Below are positions 44,422-52,621 of a DNA stretch of 64,000 bases, in pieces. Source of the stretch: Geoalkalibacter sp. GTDB lineage: Bacteria; Desulfobacterota; Desulfuromonadia; Desulfuromonadales; Geoalkalibacteraceae. A program made the position numbers and the translations under genes. The DNA lies in the NCBI RefSeq assembly GCF_030605225.1, contig NZ_JAUWAV010000015.1, forward strand, positions 1 to 64,000. Reading direction: 5' to 3'. Numbering within the stretch: the first letter of the stretch is position 1; every line of letters starts with the position of its first letter. Under the pieces are notes generated by a model, which worked only from the letters and a program-made list of their open reading frames with translations, had not been told where the DNA came from and did not search any database.

Positions 44422-44513
44422 GGACACCTCCCGCGAAACATTCCCCACACACTATAGCGCCCCTCTGTCCAACGGCAACGCCCGGCCCCCCGGGAATCGC
44501 CGTCAGAATTGCC

Positions 44514-44541
44514 TTGACCCCACCTGCGTTCGGCATTATGT
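44514..44541 (+). promoter_or_regulatory. Sigma70-type promoter of the TRAP operon
   Basis: TTGACC (44514-44519), 16-base spacer, TTATGT (44536-44541), about 70 bases before the first binding-protein ATG. Confidence 0.5.
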
Positions 44542-44610
44542 TTTCCCCTTGAAATTGCGGTGATTCCGGCTTTTTCTCCCCTCGTCCGCCCGCCGGCAAA
44601 GGAGCTGATC

Positions 44611-45654
44611 ATGCTGAAAAACGCGGTGCTCATCGGTCTGTCCCTGCTCGTCTCCCTCGCGACGCTTGTTCCCTTGGCCTCGGCCCAGGACGATCCCCTG
44701 GCCGCCTGGCGTCCCGCCTTCGACCCGAGCGGCGCCCAGTACACCTACATTCTCTCCAATATCGATCACCCGGCCATCGCCGGCATCGGCGTCGGCTATC
44801 GCATCCGCGACAAGGTGTGGGAGCGCTCCGAGGGGCGCCTCTACGTCGATTTCCGCCCCTTGGCGCAATTGGGCGGCGAGCGCGACGTGCTGCAGAAGCT
44901 GCGGCTCGGCGCGATTCACGGCATGATGTGCTCCTCGGTGGCCGCGGCCAACCTCTCACCGCGTCTGGGCATCGTCAATCTGCCCTTCGTCATCGAGACT
45001 TTTGAAAAACTCGAAAAGTTCCGCAACACGCCGGAACTGTTCGACGAGTTCGCCGCCGCCGCCCATGCCCAGGGCGTGACCGTGGTCGATTTCACCAGCT
45101 ACGGCCCCTACGGCTGGGCCACCACCACGCCGGTGGCGAGCCTCGCCGATGCCGGCAAGGTCAACTTCCGCATCGCCGAGGCGCCCGTCAACACCGATCT
45201 GTATCGCGCCTGGGGCTTCAAGTTCACGGTCATGCCCTGGCCCGACGTGCACCAGGCCCTGCAGACCGGCGTCATCAACGGCCTCGATCACACTCTCATC
45301 GTGTGCAGCATCACCCGCAAGTTCGACGTGGCGCGTTATTTCACGCCCCTCAATTATGCCCAGGGCCTCTATATCCACATGATCAATCGCCGCTGGCTCG
45401 AGCAACTGCCCGAGGATCTGCGAAAGATCCTGGTGGAGACCATTCAGGAGGAGAGCGCCGAGGCGCGACGTCTCGGCCGTATCCAGATCGAGGAAGAGAC
45501 CGCCCGCGCCCGCGAGGCCGGGGTGACCTTCGTGGAATTTCCCGCCGCCGAGCGTGAGCGGCTCAAGGAGATGGCCGCGCCGGTCTATGAAAAATGGTCC
45601 GAGCGCATCGGCAGCGATTATTTCGAAAAGGTCCGCGCTCGGTTGGGGGATTGA
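44611..45654 (+). CDS. dctP: TRAP transporter substrate-binding protein 1 (DctP family)
   Basis: A 347-residue periplasmic solute-binding protein with signal MLKNAVLIGLSLLVSLATLVPLASA. The DctP fold shows in LAQLGGERDVLQKLRLGAIHGM, KVNFRIAEAPVNTDLYRAWGF and the C-terminal helical EESAEARRLGRIQIEEE. Substrate is likely a carboxylate but the specificity-determining Arg was not located. AAGGAG precedes the ATG. A near-identical paralogue follows 93 bases later. Confidence 0.93.
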   Translation: MLKNAVLIGLSLLVSLATLVPLASAQDDPLAAWRPAFDPSGAQYTYILSNIDHPAIAGIGVGYRIRDKVWERSEGRLYVDFRPLAQLGGERDVLQKLRLGAIHGMMCSSVAAANLSPRLGIVNLPFVIETFEKLEKFRNTPELFDEFAAAAHAQGVTVVDFTSYGPYGWATTTPVASLADAGKVNFRIAEAPVNTDLYRAWGFKFTVMPWPDVHQALQTGVINGLDHTLIVCSITRKFDVARYFTPLNYAQGLYIHMINRRWLEQLPEDLRKILVETIQEESAEARRLGRIQIEEETARAREAGVTFVEFPAAERERLKEMAAPVYEKWSERIGSDYFEKVRARLGD

Positions 45655-45747
45655 GGGGCGAGAAAACCCTTTTTTTAAAACGCGGTTTGTTTTATTCTGG
45701 AGCGCACGTCTGGCAGCAAACATGTGACCCCGGAAAGGAGTTCGACA

Positions 45748-46785
45748 GTGAAGAAGCTTTCAGCAGCGGTTTTGGCGGTGGTGATGCTGGCCCTGGCGCC
45801 GGCGCTCGCCCAGGCGCAGGACGATCCCCTGGCGGCCTGGCGACCGGCCTTTGATCCCTCGGGGGCCAAATACACCTACATCCTCTCCAATGTGTCGCAT
45901 CCGGGCATCGAGGGCATCGGCGTCGGCTACCGCATCCGCGACAAGGTGTGGGAGCGCTCCAACGGCCAGCTCTACGTCGATTTCCGCCCCCTGGCGCAGC
46001 TCGGCGGCGAGCGCGACGTGCTGCAGAAGCTGCGGCTGGGCGCGGTGCAGGGCATGCTCTGCTCCTCGGTGGCGGCCGCGAACCTCGCCGACCAGCTGGG
46101 CGTGGTCAATCTGCCCTACGTGGTCGATACCTTCGACAAGCTCGACAAATTCCGCGCCACGCCCGCGCTCTGGGAGCCCTTTCGCGACAGCGCCCTGCGC
46201 CAGGGCGTGATGGTCACCGACATCACCGGCTACGGCCCCTACGGCTGGGCCACCACCACGCCGGTCAAGACCCTGGCCGATGCCGGCAAGGTCAACTTCC
46301 GCATCGCCGAGGCGCCGGTCAACACCGATATCTATCGCGCCTGGGGCTTCAAGTTCACCGTCATGCCTTGGCCCGACGTGCCCCAGGCCCTGCAGACCGG
46401 GGTGATCAACGGCCTCGACCACACCCCCATCGTCTGCAACCTGACCAAGAAGTTCGACATCGCCAAGCATTTCACCCAGGTCAACTACGCCCAGGGGCTC
46501 TTCGTGCATCTGATGAACAAGCGCTGGTTCGACGGGCTGCCGCCCGAGCTGCAGAAGGTGCTGATCGAAACCATCGAGGAGGAAAGCGCCGCCTCGCGCG
46601 TCGCCACCCGCCGTCAGCAGGAGGAGCAGATCGAGGCCGCCAAGGCCAACGGCGTCACCTTCTATCCCCTTGCCGACGAGGACCGCGAACAGTTGATCAA
46701 GCAGGCCGAGCCGGTGCTGGCCAAATGGGGCGAGCGCATCGGCGCCGACTATCTGCAAACCGTTCGCGATACCCTGGGCGACTAA
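45748..46785 (+). CDS. dctP: TRAP transporter substrate-binding protein 2 (DctP paralogue)
   Basis: A 345-residue binding protein closely resembling the gene before it (shared QDDPLAAWRPAFDPSGA, GYRIRDKVWERS, GYGPYGWATTTPV). GTG start at 45748 with AAAGGAG upstream and a signal peptide ending AQA. The two differ most in the second half and C-terminus (YPLADEDREQL against VEFPAAERERL), suggesting tuned ligand range after tandem duplication. An intra-operon terminator follows. Confidence 0.93.
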   Translation: MKKLSAAVLAVVMLALAPALAQAQDDPLAAWRPAFDPSGAKYTYILSNVSHPGIEGIGVGYRIRDKVWERSNGQLYVDFRPLAQLGGERDVLQKLRLGAVQGMLCSSVAAANLADQLGVVNLPYVVDTFDKLDKFRATPALWEPFRDSALRQGVMVTDITGYGPYGWATTTPVKTLADAGKVNFRIAEAPVNTDIYRAWGFKFTVMPWPDVPQALQTGVINGLDHTPIVCNLTKKFDIAKHFTQVNYAQGLFVHLMNKRWFDGLPPELQKVLIETIEEESAASRVATRRQQEEQIEAAKANGVTFYPLADEDREQLIKQAEPVLAKWGERIGADYLQTVRDTLGD

Positions 46786-46811
46786 GCCCTTTCGATCTTT
46801 ACCCCTCAATG

Positions 46812-46849
46812 AAAAAAGGCCGGCCGCCTGCGGGCGCCGGCCCTTTTTT
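46812..46849 (+). terminator. Terminator-like hairpin inside the TRAP operon
   Basis: AAAAAAGG..CCGG..CGCC stem with complementary GGCG..CCGG..CCTTTTTT, ending in a U-tract. It sits between the second binding protein and dctQ, 9 bases before the dctQ ATG. Confidence 0.85.
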
Positions 46850-46858
46850 GCCAAGGCC

Positions 46859-47356
46859 ATGTGGAAAAAAACCGCCCGAGTCATCGATAGGACCCTCGCC
46901 TTCGTCGAGGAGTGGAGCCTGTTTCTCGCCGTGATGCTGGCCTTGGTCGCCGCCCTGGCCAACGTCTTTCTGCGCAAGTTCACCCACGTCAATCTGTTCT
47001 GGTCCGACGAGGTGGTGCGCAAGGTGATCTTCTTCACCACCTACGTCGGGGCCAGCGCCGCGGTGCGCAGCCGCTCCCTGATCCGCATCGACGCCCTGCC
47101 GCAGCTCTTTCCCCTGTTCAAGCGCGGCGTGACCCTGCTCAGCCATCTGGCGGCGCTGTTCTTCGCCGGGCTCATGGTGTGGCTCGGCTGGCGGATGACG
47201 GCCATGGTCCATGCCGATGAATTCGCCCTGACCTCCACCCTGCGCATTCCCGAGTGGAAATTCTACGCGGTGCTGCCGGTGATCGGCGTGCTCATGTTCA
47301 TCCGCACCCTGATCGTCATGGTGGAAGACTGGCAGGGGGGCCCCTCGGGGGATTAG
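46859..47356 (+). CDS. dctQ: TRAP transporter small permease (DctQ family)
   Basis: A 165-residue membrane protein with four transmembrane helices. The conserved WSDEVVRKVIFFTTYVGASAAVRSR segment is characteristic of DctQ, which pairs with the large DctM permease. It follows a strong terminator, so its expression relies on read-through or its own promoter. DctM follows 6 bases later. Confidence 0.93.
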   Translation: MWKKTARVIDRTLAFVEEWSLFLAVMLALVAALANVFLRKFTHVNLFWSDEVVRKVIFFTTYVGASAAVRSRSLIRIDALPQLFPLFKRGVTLLSHLAALFFAGLMVWLGWRMTAMVHADEFALTSTLRIPEWKFYAVLPVIGVLMFIRTLIVMVEDWQGGPSGD

Positions 47357-47362
47357 GCCGTC

Positions 47363-48658
47363 ATGGAAGCCAGTTATTTCATCATTCTCGCCCTGTTGCT
47401 CGGCTGTCTCGCCGCCACGGTGCCGGTGTTCATGGCGCTGTTCTTCACCGGCCTGTTCGGCTTGACCTTCATCGCCGGCATCGATCCCCTGGTGGCGGTG
47501 GAAGTGCTCTACCGCAGCATGGATAAGTTCGCGCTGATCGTCGTGCTGTTTTTCGTGCTGTGCGGCAACATCATGACCACCGGCACCATCGTGCAGAAGC
47601 TGGTCAAGACCGCCAACGTGCTGGTCGGCTTCCTGCCCGGCGGCCTGGCCATGGCGGGGATTCTCGCCTGCGGCTTTTTCGGCGCCATTTCCGGCTCGAC
47701 CGTGGCCACCGTGGTCGCCATCGGCGGCTTTATGATCCCGGCCCTGGTGCAGCACGGCTACCAGGAGCGCTTCAGTGTCGGCGTCATGACCACCGCGCCG
47801 ATTCTCGGCGTGATCATCCCGCCCTCCATCGCCATGATCCTCTATGCCATGGTCACCAACGATTCCCTCGAAGCCCTGTTTCTCACGGGCTTCATTCCGG
47901 GATTCATGATCATGGGCGCCATGTCGCTCTATGCCTGGCTGGTCTGTCGCCGCCAGGGCGTGCCGACGCAGCCCAAGCCGACCCTGCGCGAGGTCGCGGC
48001 GGTGCTGCGCGAGAGCATCTGGGCGCTGCTGCTGCCGGTGCTGATCTTCGGCGGTATCTATTCGGGCTTTTTCACCGCCAACGAAGCGGCGGTGGTGGCC
48101 TGCTTCTACGCCTTCTTCGTCGAGCTGGTGATTCACCGCGACATGAAATTTCGCGACGTGAAGAAGGTGGTGGTGTCCTCGGCGGTGACCTCGGCCACCC
48201 TGCTGGTGATCGTCGCCGGCGCGTCGGTGTTCGGCGAGTATCTGACCTTCGAGCAGATTCCCACCAAGATCGCCGACGCCGTGGTGTCCAACATCTCCTC
48301 CCAGTGGGTGTTTCTGCTGGCGGTGAATCTGCTGCTGCTGGTCATCGGCATGTTCATGGACATCATCTCCGCCACCCTCATCCTCACCCCCATCTTTCTG
48401 CCCCTGCTCAAGCAGTTCGGCGTCGACACCCTGCATTTCGGCCTGCTCATGACCATCAACCTCGGCATCGGTTACTGCACGCCGCCCCTCGGGGTGAGCC
48501 TCTACATTTCCGGCGCCATGGTCGACAAGGGCGTGCTCTACGTGTCGCGCGCGGTGCTGCCCTTCGTGCTCATTCAGCTGGCGATCTTGCTGCTGCTCAC
48601 CTTCTGGCCCGACGCGGTGCTGCTGCTGCCGCGCTGGTTCTACGGCTACGGCGGCTGA
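47363..48658 (+). CDS. dctM: TRAP transporter large permease (DctM family)
   Basis: A 431-residue DctM-family sodium- or proton-driven permease with about 12 transmembrane helices. Typical: FFVLCGNIMTTGTI near residue 70, CGFFGAISGSTVATVVAIG near residue 105, and GVIIPPSIAMILYAMVTND near residue 150. Works with DctQ and the two binding proteins to import an organic acid across the inner membrane. Confidence 0.95.
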   Translation: MEASYFIILALLLGCLAATVPVFMALFFTGLFGLTFIAGIDPLVAVEVLYRSMDKFALIVVLFFVLCGNIMTTGTIVQKLVKTANVLVGFLPGGLAMAGILACGFFGAISGSTVATVVAIGGFMIPALVQHGYQERFSVGVMTTAPILGVIIPPSIAMILYAMVTNDSLEALFLTGFIPGFMIMGAMSLYAWLVCRRQGVPTQPKPTLREVAAVLRESIWALLLPVLIFGGIYSGFFTANEAAVVACFYAFFVELVIHRDMKFRDVKKVVVSSAVTSATLLVIVAGASVFGEYLTFEQIPTKIADAVVSNISSQWVFLLAVNLLLLVIGMFMDIISATLILTPIFLPLLKQFGVDTLHFGLLMTINLGIGYCTPPLGVSLYISGAMVDKGVLYVSRAVLPFVLIQLAILLLLTFWPDAVLLLPRWFYGYGG

Positions 48659-48675
48659 GTTTTAGGAGAAACGGG

Positions 48676-49101
48676 ATGGAACTTAAAATTCTGCTGCCCC
48701 TCGACGATTCGGACACCTCGAAGCGCACCCTGGCCTACGTTCTCGCCAACCGCGAGCGCTTCACCCCGCCCCTGACGCTGCTGCACGTGGTGAGCATCGA
48801 CAAGCTCGCCTACCGCATGATCCCCGATTTTCAGATGGACATGGTGCGTGAGCGCGCCCGCGCCACCGGCGAGCAATTCCTGCAAAAAACCAAGGAGCGT
48901 CTCGCCGCAGCCGGCCTCGACGTGGTGCCGCGCCTTGAAGTGGGCAACCCCCGCGAGCTGATTCCGCGCATCGCCAACAGCGAAGGCTTCCAACTGCTGG
49001 TCATCGGCCGCGGCCACATGGGCGAGATTCGCGACGTGCTGTTCGGCTCCGTGGCCAATCACGTCGTCCATCAGGTGCGCTGTCCGGTGCTTTTGATTTG
49101 A
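48676..49101 (+). CDS. Universal stress protein (UspA family)
   Basis: A 141-residue UspA domain. The ATP-binding signature G-x2-G-x9-GS is present in GRGHMGEIRDVLFGS near residue 117, so it is of the nucleotide-binding type. UspA genes commonly follow TRAP transporter operons. TAGGAG precedes the ATG and it lies 17 bases after dctM. Confidence 0.92.
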   Translation: MELKILLPLDDSDTSKRTLAYVLANRERFTPPLTLLHVVSIDKLAYRMIPDFQMDMVRERARATGEQFLQKTKERLAAAGLDVVPRLEVGNPRELIPRIANSEGFQLLVIGRGHMGEIRDVLFGSVANHVVHQVRCPVLLI

Positions 49102-49141
49102 GTTTTGCTTTATACTTGGCTGACAAGACAAGGAGGACGAC

Positions 49142-49231
49142 ATGAGTGACCTCTGGATTCTGCTCGGCGTGGTTGCCGTCTGGTTCGTGCTCAACCGCTG
49201 GATTCTGCCGCGTCTCGGCGTGACCACCTGA
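49142..49231 (+). CDS. 29-codon single-helix membrane protein, possible UGA read-through
   Basis: A tiny gene with an excellent AAGGAGG 5 bases before the ATG. The product is 29 residues, MSDLWILLGVVAVWFVLNRW then ILPRLGVTT, one hydrophobic helix followed by a short polar end. It is terminated here by TGA (49229-49231), but the frame continues without a stop to 49291: LSSDCSPGGRAKKKKIEED. With UGA as selenocysteine the product would be 49 residues with a U-x4-C motif and a basic tail. I believe proteins with a Cys at the corresponding place exist in relatives, but that is unverified recall. Confidence 0.7.
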   Translation: MSDLWILLGVVAVWFVLNRWILPRLGVTT

Positions 49232-49291
49232 CTGTCCTCCGACTGCTCTCCCGGGGGGAGGGCCAAGAAAAAGAAAATTGAAGAAGACTGA
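49229..49291 (+). other. In-frame TGA with SECIS-like hairpin and 19-codon extension
   Basis: Thirteen bases after the TGA, GCUCUCCC (49245-49252) pairs with GGGAGGGC (49256-49263, one G-U) around a GGG loop. The loop is 21 bases from the TGA, inside the window expected for bacterial SECIS. No U-tract follows, so it is not a normal terminator. The frame ends at TGA 49289-49291. Confidence 0.45.
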
Positions 49292-49297
49292 AATCAA

Positions 49298-49330
49298 GAG
49301 GGGCGGCCGCAAGGCGCCCCTCCTTGCTTT
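49298..49330 (+). terminator. Terminator between the small membrane protein and cls
   Basis: Stem GAGGGGCG (49298-49305) with CGCCCCTC (49315-49322), loop 9 bases, then CTTGCTTT. It may serve the rightward TRAP-UspA unit and partly the leftward cls. Confidence 0.7.
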
Positions 49331-50759
49331 AGAGATACGGCGAAAACAGCTTGAAAAAGCAGGTGTAGAGCCGCCGCGGCAGACTGCGACCGTCGATTTC
49401 GGCGAGGCTCAGGTGGTGGGAGCGGGGGATGATCTCGTCGCAGTGGGCGAGAAGTTCGGCGACAAGCGGGCGGCTGTAGACTTCGAGGCAGAATTCGAAG
49501 TTGAGGCGGATGCTGCGCGGATCGACGTTGGCCGAGCCGATCAGGGCGAATTCGTCGTCGACCAGCAGCAGCTTGCTGTGCACGAAGGGCGGCGGCATGA
49601 GGTAGATGTTGATGCCGTAGCGCACCAGTTCCCAGAAATAGGCTTCCGAGGCCCAGGCGACAAAGGGCAGGTTGTTCTTGCTGGGCAACAGGATGTCCAC
49701 TTTGACCCCGCGCAGGCCGGCGGCGTTGATGGCCGAAATGAGGGCGCGGTTGGGGATGAAGTAGGGCGTCATGATGCAGATGCGCTTGCGCGCGCTGTTG
49801 AGGGCGCCGACGATGATCCAGTGGAGGTTCTCGTAGTCCTCGTTGGGACCGGAGCTGATGCCGCGGCAGAAGGCGTTGCCGTCCTCCAGGGGCTGGGGCA
49901 GCCGATTCATCATCAGCCGCTCCTTGGTGCAAAAGCCCCAGTCCTCCATGAAGGCTTCCTGCAGATGGGCGACGACGGGGCCTTGCACCTGGAAGTGGAT
50001 GTCGATGACGCGCTGGGGATTGTCGGTCCGGGCGGCGAGGTGACGGTCGCCGATGTTCATGCCGCCGGTAAACCCGAGCAGATCATCGACGATGAGCAGC
50101 TTGCGGTGATTGCGCAGATTGAAGTAAATGCCGTGCCGCGGCAGGGAGGGCGGCAGAAATTGCGCCACGCGCACCTTGGAACCGCGCAGCAGGCGTCGGG
50201 CGGTGGGAAAGGAATAATGCTCGCCCAGGGCGTCGACGAGAACGCGCACCTCGACACCCCGCTCGGCGGCTTCCATGAGGGCGGCGATGAAATCGCGCCC
50301 GCGTTGGTTGGTTTCAAAGATATAGGTGGACAGATGCACGGTTTCGCGGGCTTCGCGGATGGCGGCGAGCATGCGGGGATAGGCCTGCTCGCCGTTGTGC
50401 AGGATGTCGATGCGGTTGCCGGGGATCAGGGGGCGGCGCGTGACATGATCGGAGAGACTCAGCAGCGCGGAGAAATTTTCCTGACGAAAGGGCAGGCTGG
50501 CCGAGAAATCCGCCGACCAGGAACAGACCTCGGGATCGACCCAGGGCAGGCCCTCGCCGCGGCTTTGCCAGTCGCGGGCGCGGATGCGGATGCGGTTGAC
50601 GCCGAACACCCAGTAGATGAGCGGGCCGAAGCCGGGAACGGCGAGACAGGCGACGATCCAGCCCAGGGCGGCGCGCGGATCGAGCTTGTTGAGCAGGGCG
50701 TGACCGGCGCTGAAGACTCCGACGGCAGTCAGAGCGAGCCAGAAAAGAGTGGTCAGCAC
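49329..50759 (-). CDS. cls: Cardiolipin synthase (PLD family)
   Basis: A 476-residue membrane phospholipid enzyme joining two phosphatidylglycerols. Two N-terminal transmembrane helices (LTTLFWLALTAVGVFSAGH and WIVACLAVPGFGPLIYWVFG) precede two HKD catalytic motifs: HRKLLIVDD near residue 225 and HSKLLLVDD near residue 405, the latter followed by GSANVDPRS. GTG start at 50759 with AGGGGG 6 bases upstream; the longer frame to 50786 is an alternative. Confidence 0.92.
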   Translation of the reverse strand: MLTTLFWLALTAVGVFSAGHALLNKLDPRAALGWIVACLAVPGFGPLIYWVFGVNRIRIRARDWQSRGEGLPWVDPEVCSWSADFSASLPFRQENFSALLSLSDHVTRRPLIPGNRIDILHNGEQAYPRMLAAIREARETVHLSTYIFETNQRGRDFIAALMEAAERGVEVRVLVDALGEHYSFPTARRLLRGSKVRVAQFLPPSLPRHGIYFNLRNHRKLLIVDDLLGFTGGMNIGDRHLAARTDNPQRVIDIHFQVQGPVVAHLQEAFMEDWGFCTKERLMMNRLPQPLEDGNAFCRGISSGPNEDYENLHWIIVGALNSARKRICIMTPYFIPNRALISAINAAGLRGVKVDILLPSKNNLPFVAWASEAYFWELVRYGINIYLMPPPFVHSKLLLVDDEFALIGSANVDPRSIRLNFEFCLEVYSRPLVAELLAHCDEIIPRSHHLSLAEIDGRSLPRRLYTCFFKLFSPYL

Positions 50760-50781
50760 TTGGCCCCCTGTGGCACGAAAG

Positions 50782-50812
50782 GGCACCGGGCCTCAAGGAG
50801 CGGCCCGGTGCC
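50782..50812. terminator. Hairpin between zinc-ribbon gene and cls
   Basis: Perfect 11-bp stem GGCACCGGGCC (50782-50792) with its complement (50802-50812), loop 9 bases, no U-tract on the cls side. It may stop transcription from the zinc-ribbon gene. Confidence 0.5.
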
Positions 50813-50898
50813 GGCGAATGAATCTCCGAAGGGTTAGAGCGGTAAAATAAAGTTTTTCAATAATACCAAAGGTTTTACCGGCGTCTACAGCTTTTTTT

Positions 50899-51231
50899 TC
50901 AGCGGCGCAGGCTGGTCGCGCAGCGCGGGCAGGTGAGCATGCTGGTCGAGGGAACCCGGTGTCCGCAGGAGGGGCACTGGAAGAAATACTTGCAGTATTT
51001 GCACTGGATTTCGGCAAGGCCTTGACGCTTCCTGCATTTGGGGCAGATGCGATACATCTTGCGCTTGTCGATATAGTCGAGAAACACCAGGCCGCAGCGT
51101 GGACAGGTGTCGATTTCGCGACTGCTGATCTTGGTTTCGCAGTTGGGATTGGGGCAGACGAAAACGGCTTTGCAGCCGCTGCACCAGTATTTGCCTTTTT
51201 TGAGCTCTTTGCAGACGGGACACTTATCCAT
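50899..51231 (-). CDS. Multi-zinc-ribbon protein
   Basis: A 110-residue protein made almost wholly of cysteine pairs: CPVC, CSGC, CPNPNC, CPRC, CPKC, CKYC, CPSC and CPRC, enough for about four zinc ribbons. No enzymatic domain is seen. Very basic between the ribbons. Such proteins may bind nucleic acids or serve as scaffold; function unknown. It ends with LRR and is followed by a hairpin. Confidence 0.8.
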   Translation of the reverse strand: MDKCPVCKELKKGKYWCSGCKAVFVCPNPNCETKISSREIDTCPRCGLVFLDYIDKRKMYRICPKCRKRQGLAEIQCKYCKYFFQCPSCGHRVPSTSMLTCPRCATSLRR

Positions 51232-51297
51232 GATGAACCACCTTTTCGAGGAAAGATCTTGTCTCAGGCATGTCGCCCCGCCGGGAACCCGGACCCT

Positions 51298-51330
51298 AAA
51301 AAAAAAACCGGGTCCCTCCGGGACCCGGTT
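51298..51330 (-). terminator. Terminator of rubrerythrin
   Basis: Stem AACCGGGTCC (51306-51315) with GGACCCGGTT (51321-51330), 5-base loop; read leftward it ends in a run of eight or more T (reverse of A-tract 51298-51307). Confidence 0.88.
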
Positions 51331-51352
51331 CAGGGTGCGCTGCGGTTGGGAA

Positions 51353-51862
51353 TCAGTCGATTTTCTGGAAGGCGTTCTTACCGGCGCCGCACACCTCGCA
51401 GGGTCCGGTCGGTTCTCCTTCGAGGGTGTGTCCGCAAACCTGGCACACGTAGTAGTCGACTTGGGCGTTCTTGCCCAGGCTCTCGAGGGCCTTCTGGTAG
51501 AGGCCGGCGTGGACCTTCTCGACGACGTTGGCGAACTTGAAGCTGCGCAGGGCCTCGGTGAAGCCCTCCTGCTCGGCCTCGACGATCATCCGCGGGTACA
51601 TGTCCATGAACTCGTGGGTCTCGCCGCCGATGGCCTCGCGCAGGTTGTCGGCGGTGGCGCCGATGCCCTTGAGGGCGCGCAGATGGGCATGGGCGTGGAC
51701 GGTTTCGGCGGCCGCAGCGGCGCGAAACAGCTTGGCCACCTGCGGGAATCCGTCGAGATCGGCCTTCTTGGCGAAGGCCAGGTATTTGCGGTTGGCCTGG
51801 GATTCTCCGGCAAAGGCTTCCTTGAGATTTTTTTCGGTTTTGCTTCCGGCGAGCTCAGCCAT
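51353..51862 (-). CDS. Rubrerythrin
   Basis: A 169-residue rubrerythrin, a peroxidase of anaerobes. N-terminal ferritin-like diiron domain with ESQANRKY, ETVHAHAH, EFMDMYPRMIVEAEQE and EKVHAGLY carrying the metal ligands. C-terminal rubredoxin-like domain with two CxxC pairs (CQVCG and CEVCG). Has its own terminator. Likely detoxifies hydrogen peroxide using NAD(P)H-linked rubredoxin reductase elsewhere. Confidence 0.95.
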   Translation of the reverse strand: MAELAGSKTEKNLKEAFAGESQANRKYLAFAKKADLDGFPQVAKLFRAAAAAETVHAHAHLRALKGIGATADNLREAIGGETHEFMDMYPRMIVEAEQEGFTEALRSFKFANVVEKVHAGLYQKALESLGKNAQVDYYVCQVCGHTLEGEPTGPCEVCGAGKNAFQKID

Positions 51863-52008
51863 GAACAGGTATCCTTCCCCTTGAATTTGATTTCGTCATC
51901 GGGCAAGCCGTGGGTCTAACGATAACTTGCCCATTTTAACCATCGGGGCGCCCTTGTCAATCGGGATCGGCCCGTTGTCGCGCGCGCCGGCTTTTCGCGC
52001 CCCGGGGA

Positions 52009-52440
52009 TCAGTCGCGAGAAACGTTTCCGATGAGGTTGTCGAGCAGTTCGAGATGGCGTTCCTCGATGGCGAGGATGTGGCGCAGAATCTGGGCGAGGG
52101 AATCAAGACCGAGGGCCTCGGCCTGCACGATGCGACTCTGGTAGCGCACAATGGCGTCCTGTTCGCCCTTGCGATCCTGGGCGAGCAGCGCCAAAGGCTT
52201 TTCGCTGGTGCGGGCGCGCGGCGAATGAACATCGGGCCGTCCGCCGAGCAGGCGAATCTGTTCGGCCAGGATCAGGGCGTGCGCCAGCTCATCGCCGGCC
52301 AGATTTTGCAGGTGCTCGCCCAGGGTAACGGCCCGTGGATTGAGCATGCCGAAGTGCTGGGTATATTGGATGACCGCCATGTATTCCAGGCGCAAATCAC
52401 GGTTGAGCAACGCGATGAATTCGTTGAAACCAGGCGTCAC
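52009..52440 (-). CDS. Ferritin-like / bacterioferritin-related protein
   Basis: About 143 residues, four-helix ferritin-like: FIALLNRDLRLEYMAVIQYTQHF, then DELAHALILAEQI, EQDAIVRYQSRIV and IEERHLELLDNLI, with conserved Glu/His metal ligands. GTG start at 52440 is preferred since AGGAG is 6 bases upstream; an ATG at 52446 would be too close to that site and a TTG at 52482 is also open. Probable iron storage or DNA protection in stress. Confidence 0.8.
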   Translation of the reverse strand: MTPGFNEFIALLNRDLRLEYMAVIQYTQHFGMLNPRAVTLGEHLQNLAGDELAHALILAEQIRLLGGRPDVHSPRARTSEKPLALLAQDRKGEQDAIVRYQSRIVQAEALGLDSLAQILRHILAIEERHLELLDNLIGNVSRD

Positions 52441-52621
52441 CTGCATCTCCTGGAGGATGGATAAGGGGCACAGCGATCGCAAGTATAGCGCGCTGCGTAC
52501 AAAAAAACAGCAGGCCGGGGCGCTTTCCGTGGTGATCCGGGCTTGCCAGGGGCCGCGTCAGCCCTTAAAATCAATTTCATTGTCAACGCCTAAGTGAATT
52601 CAGCGGGATGGGAGAGGCGGC

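Noticed and set aside
49245-49263. The hairpin after the small membrane protein as a plain transcription terminator
   Set aside because: No U-tract follows; a better terminator lies at 49298-49330. Kept as a SECIS-like candidate instead.
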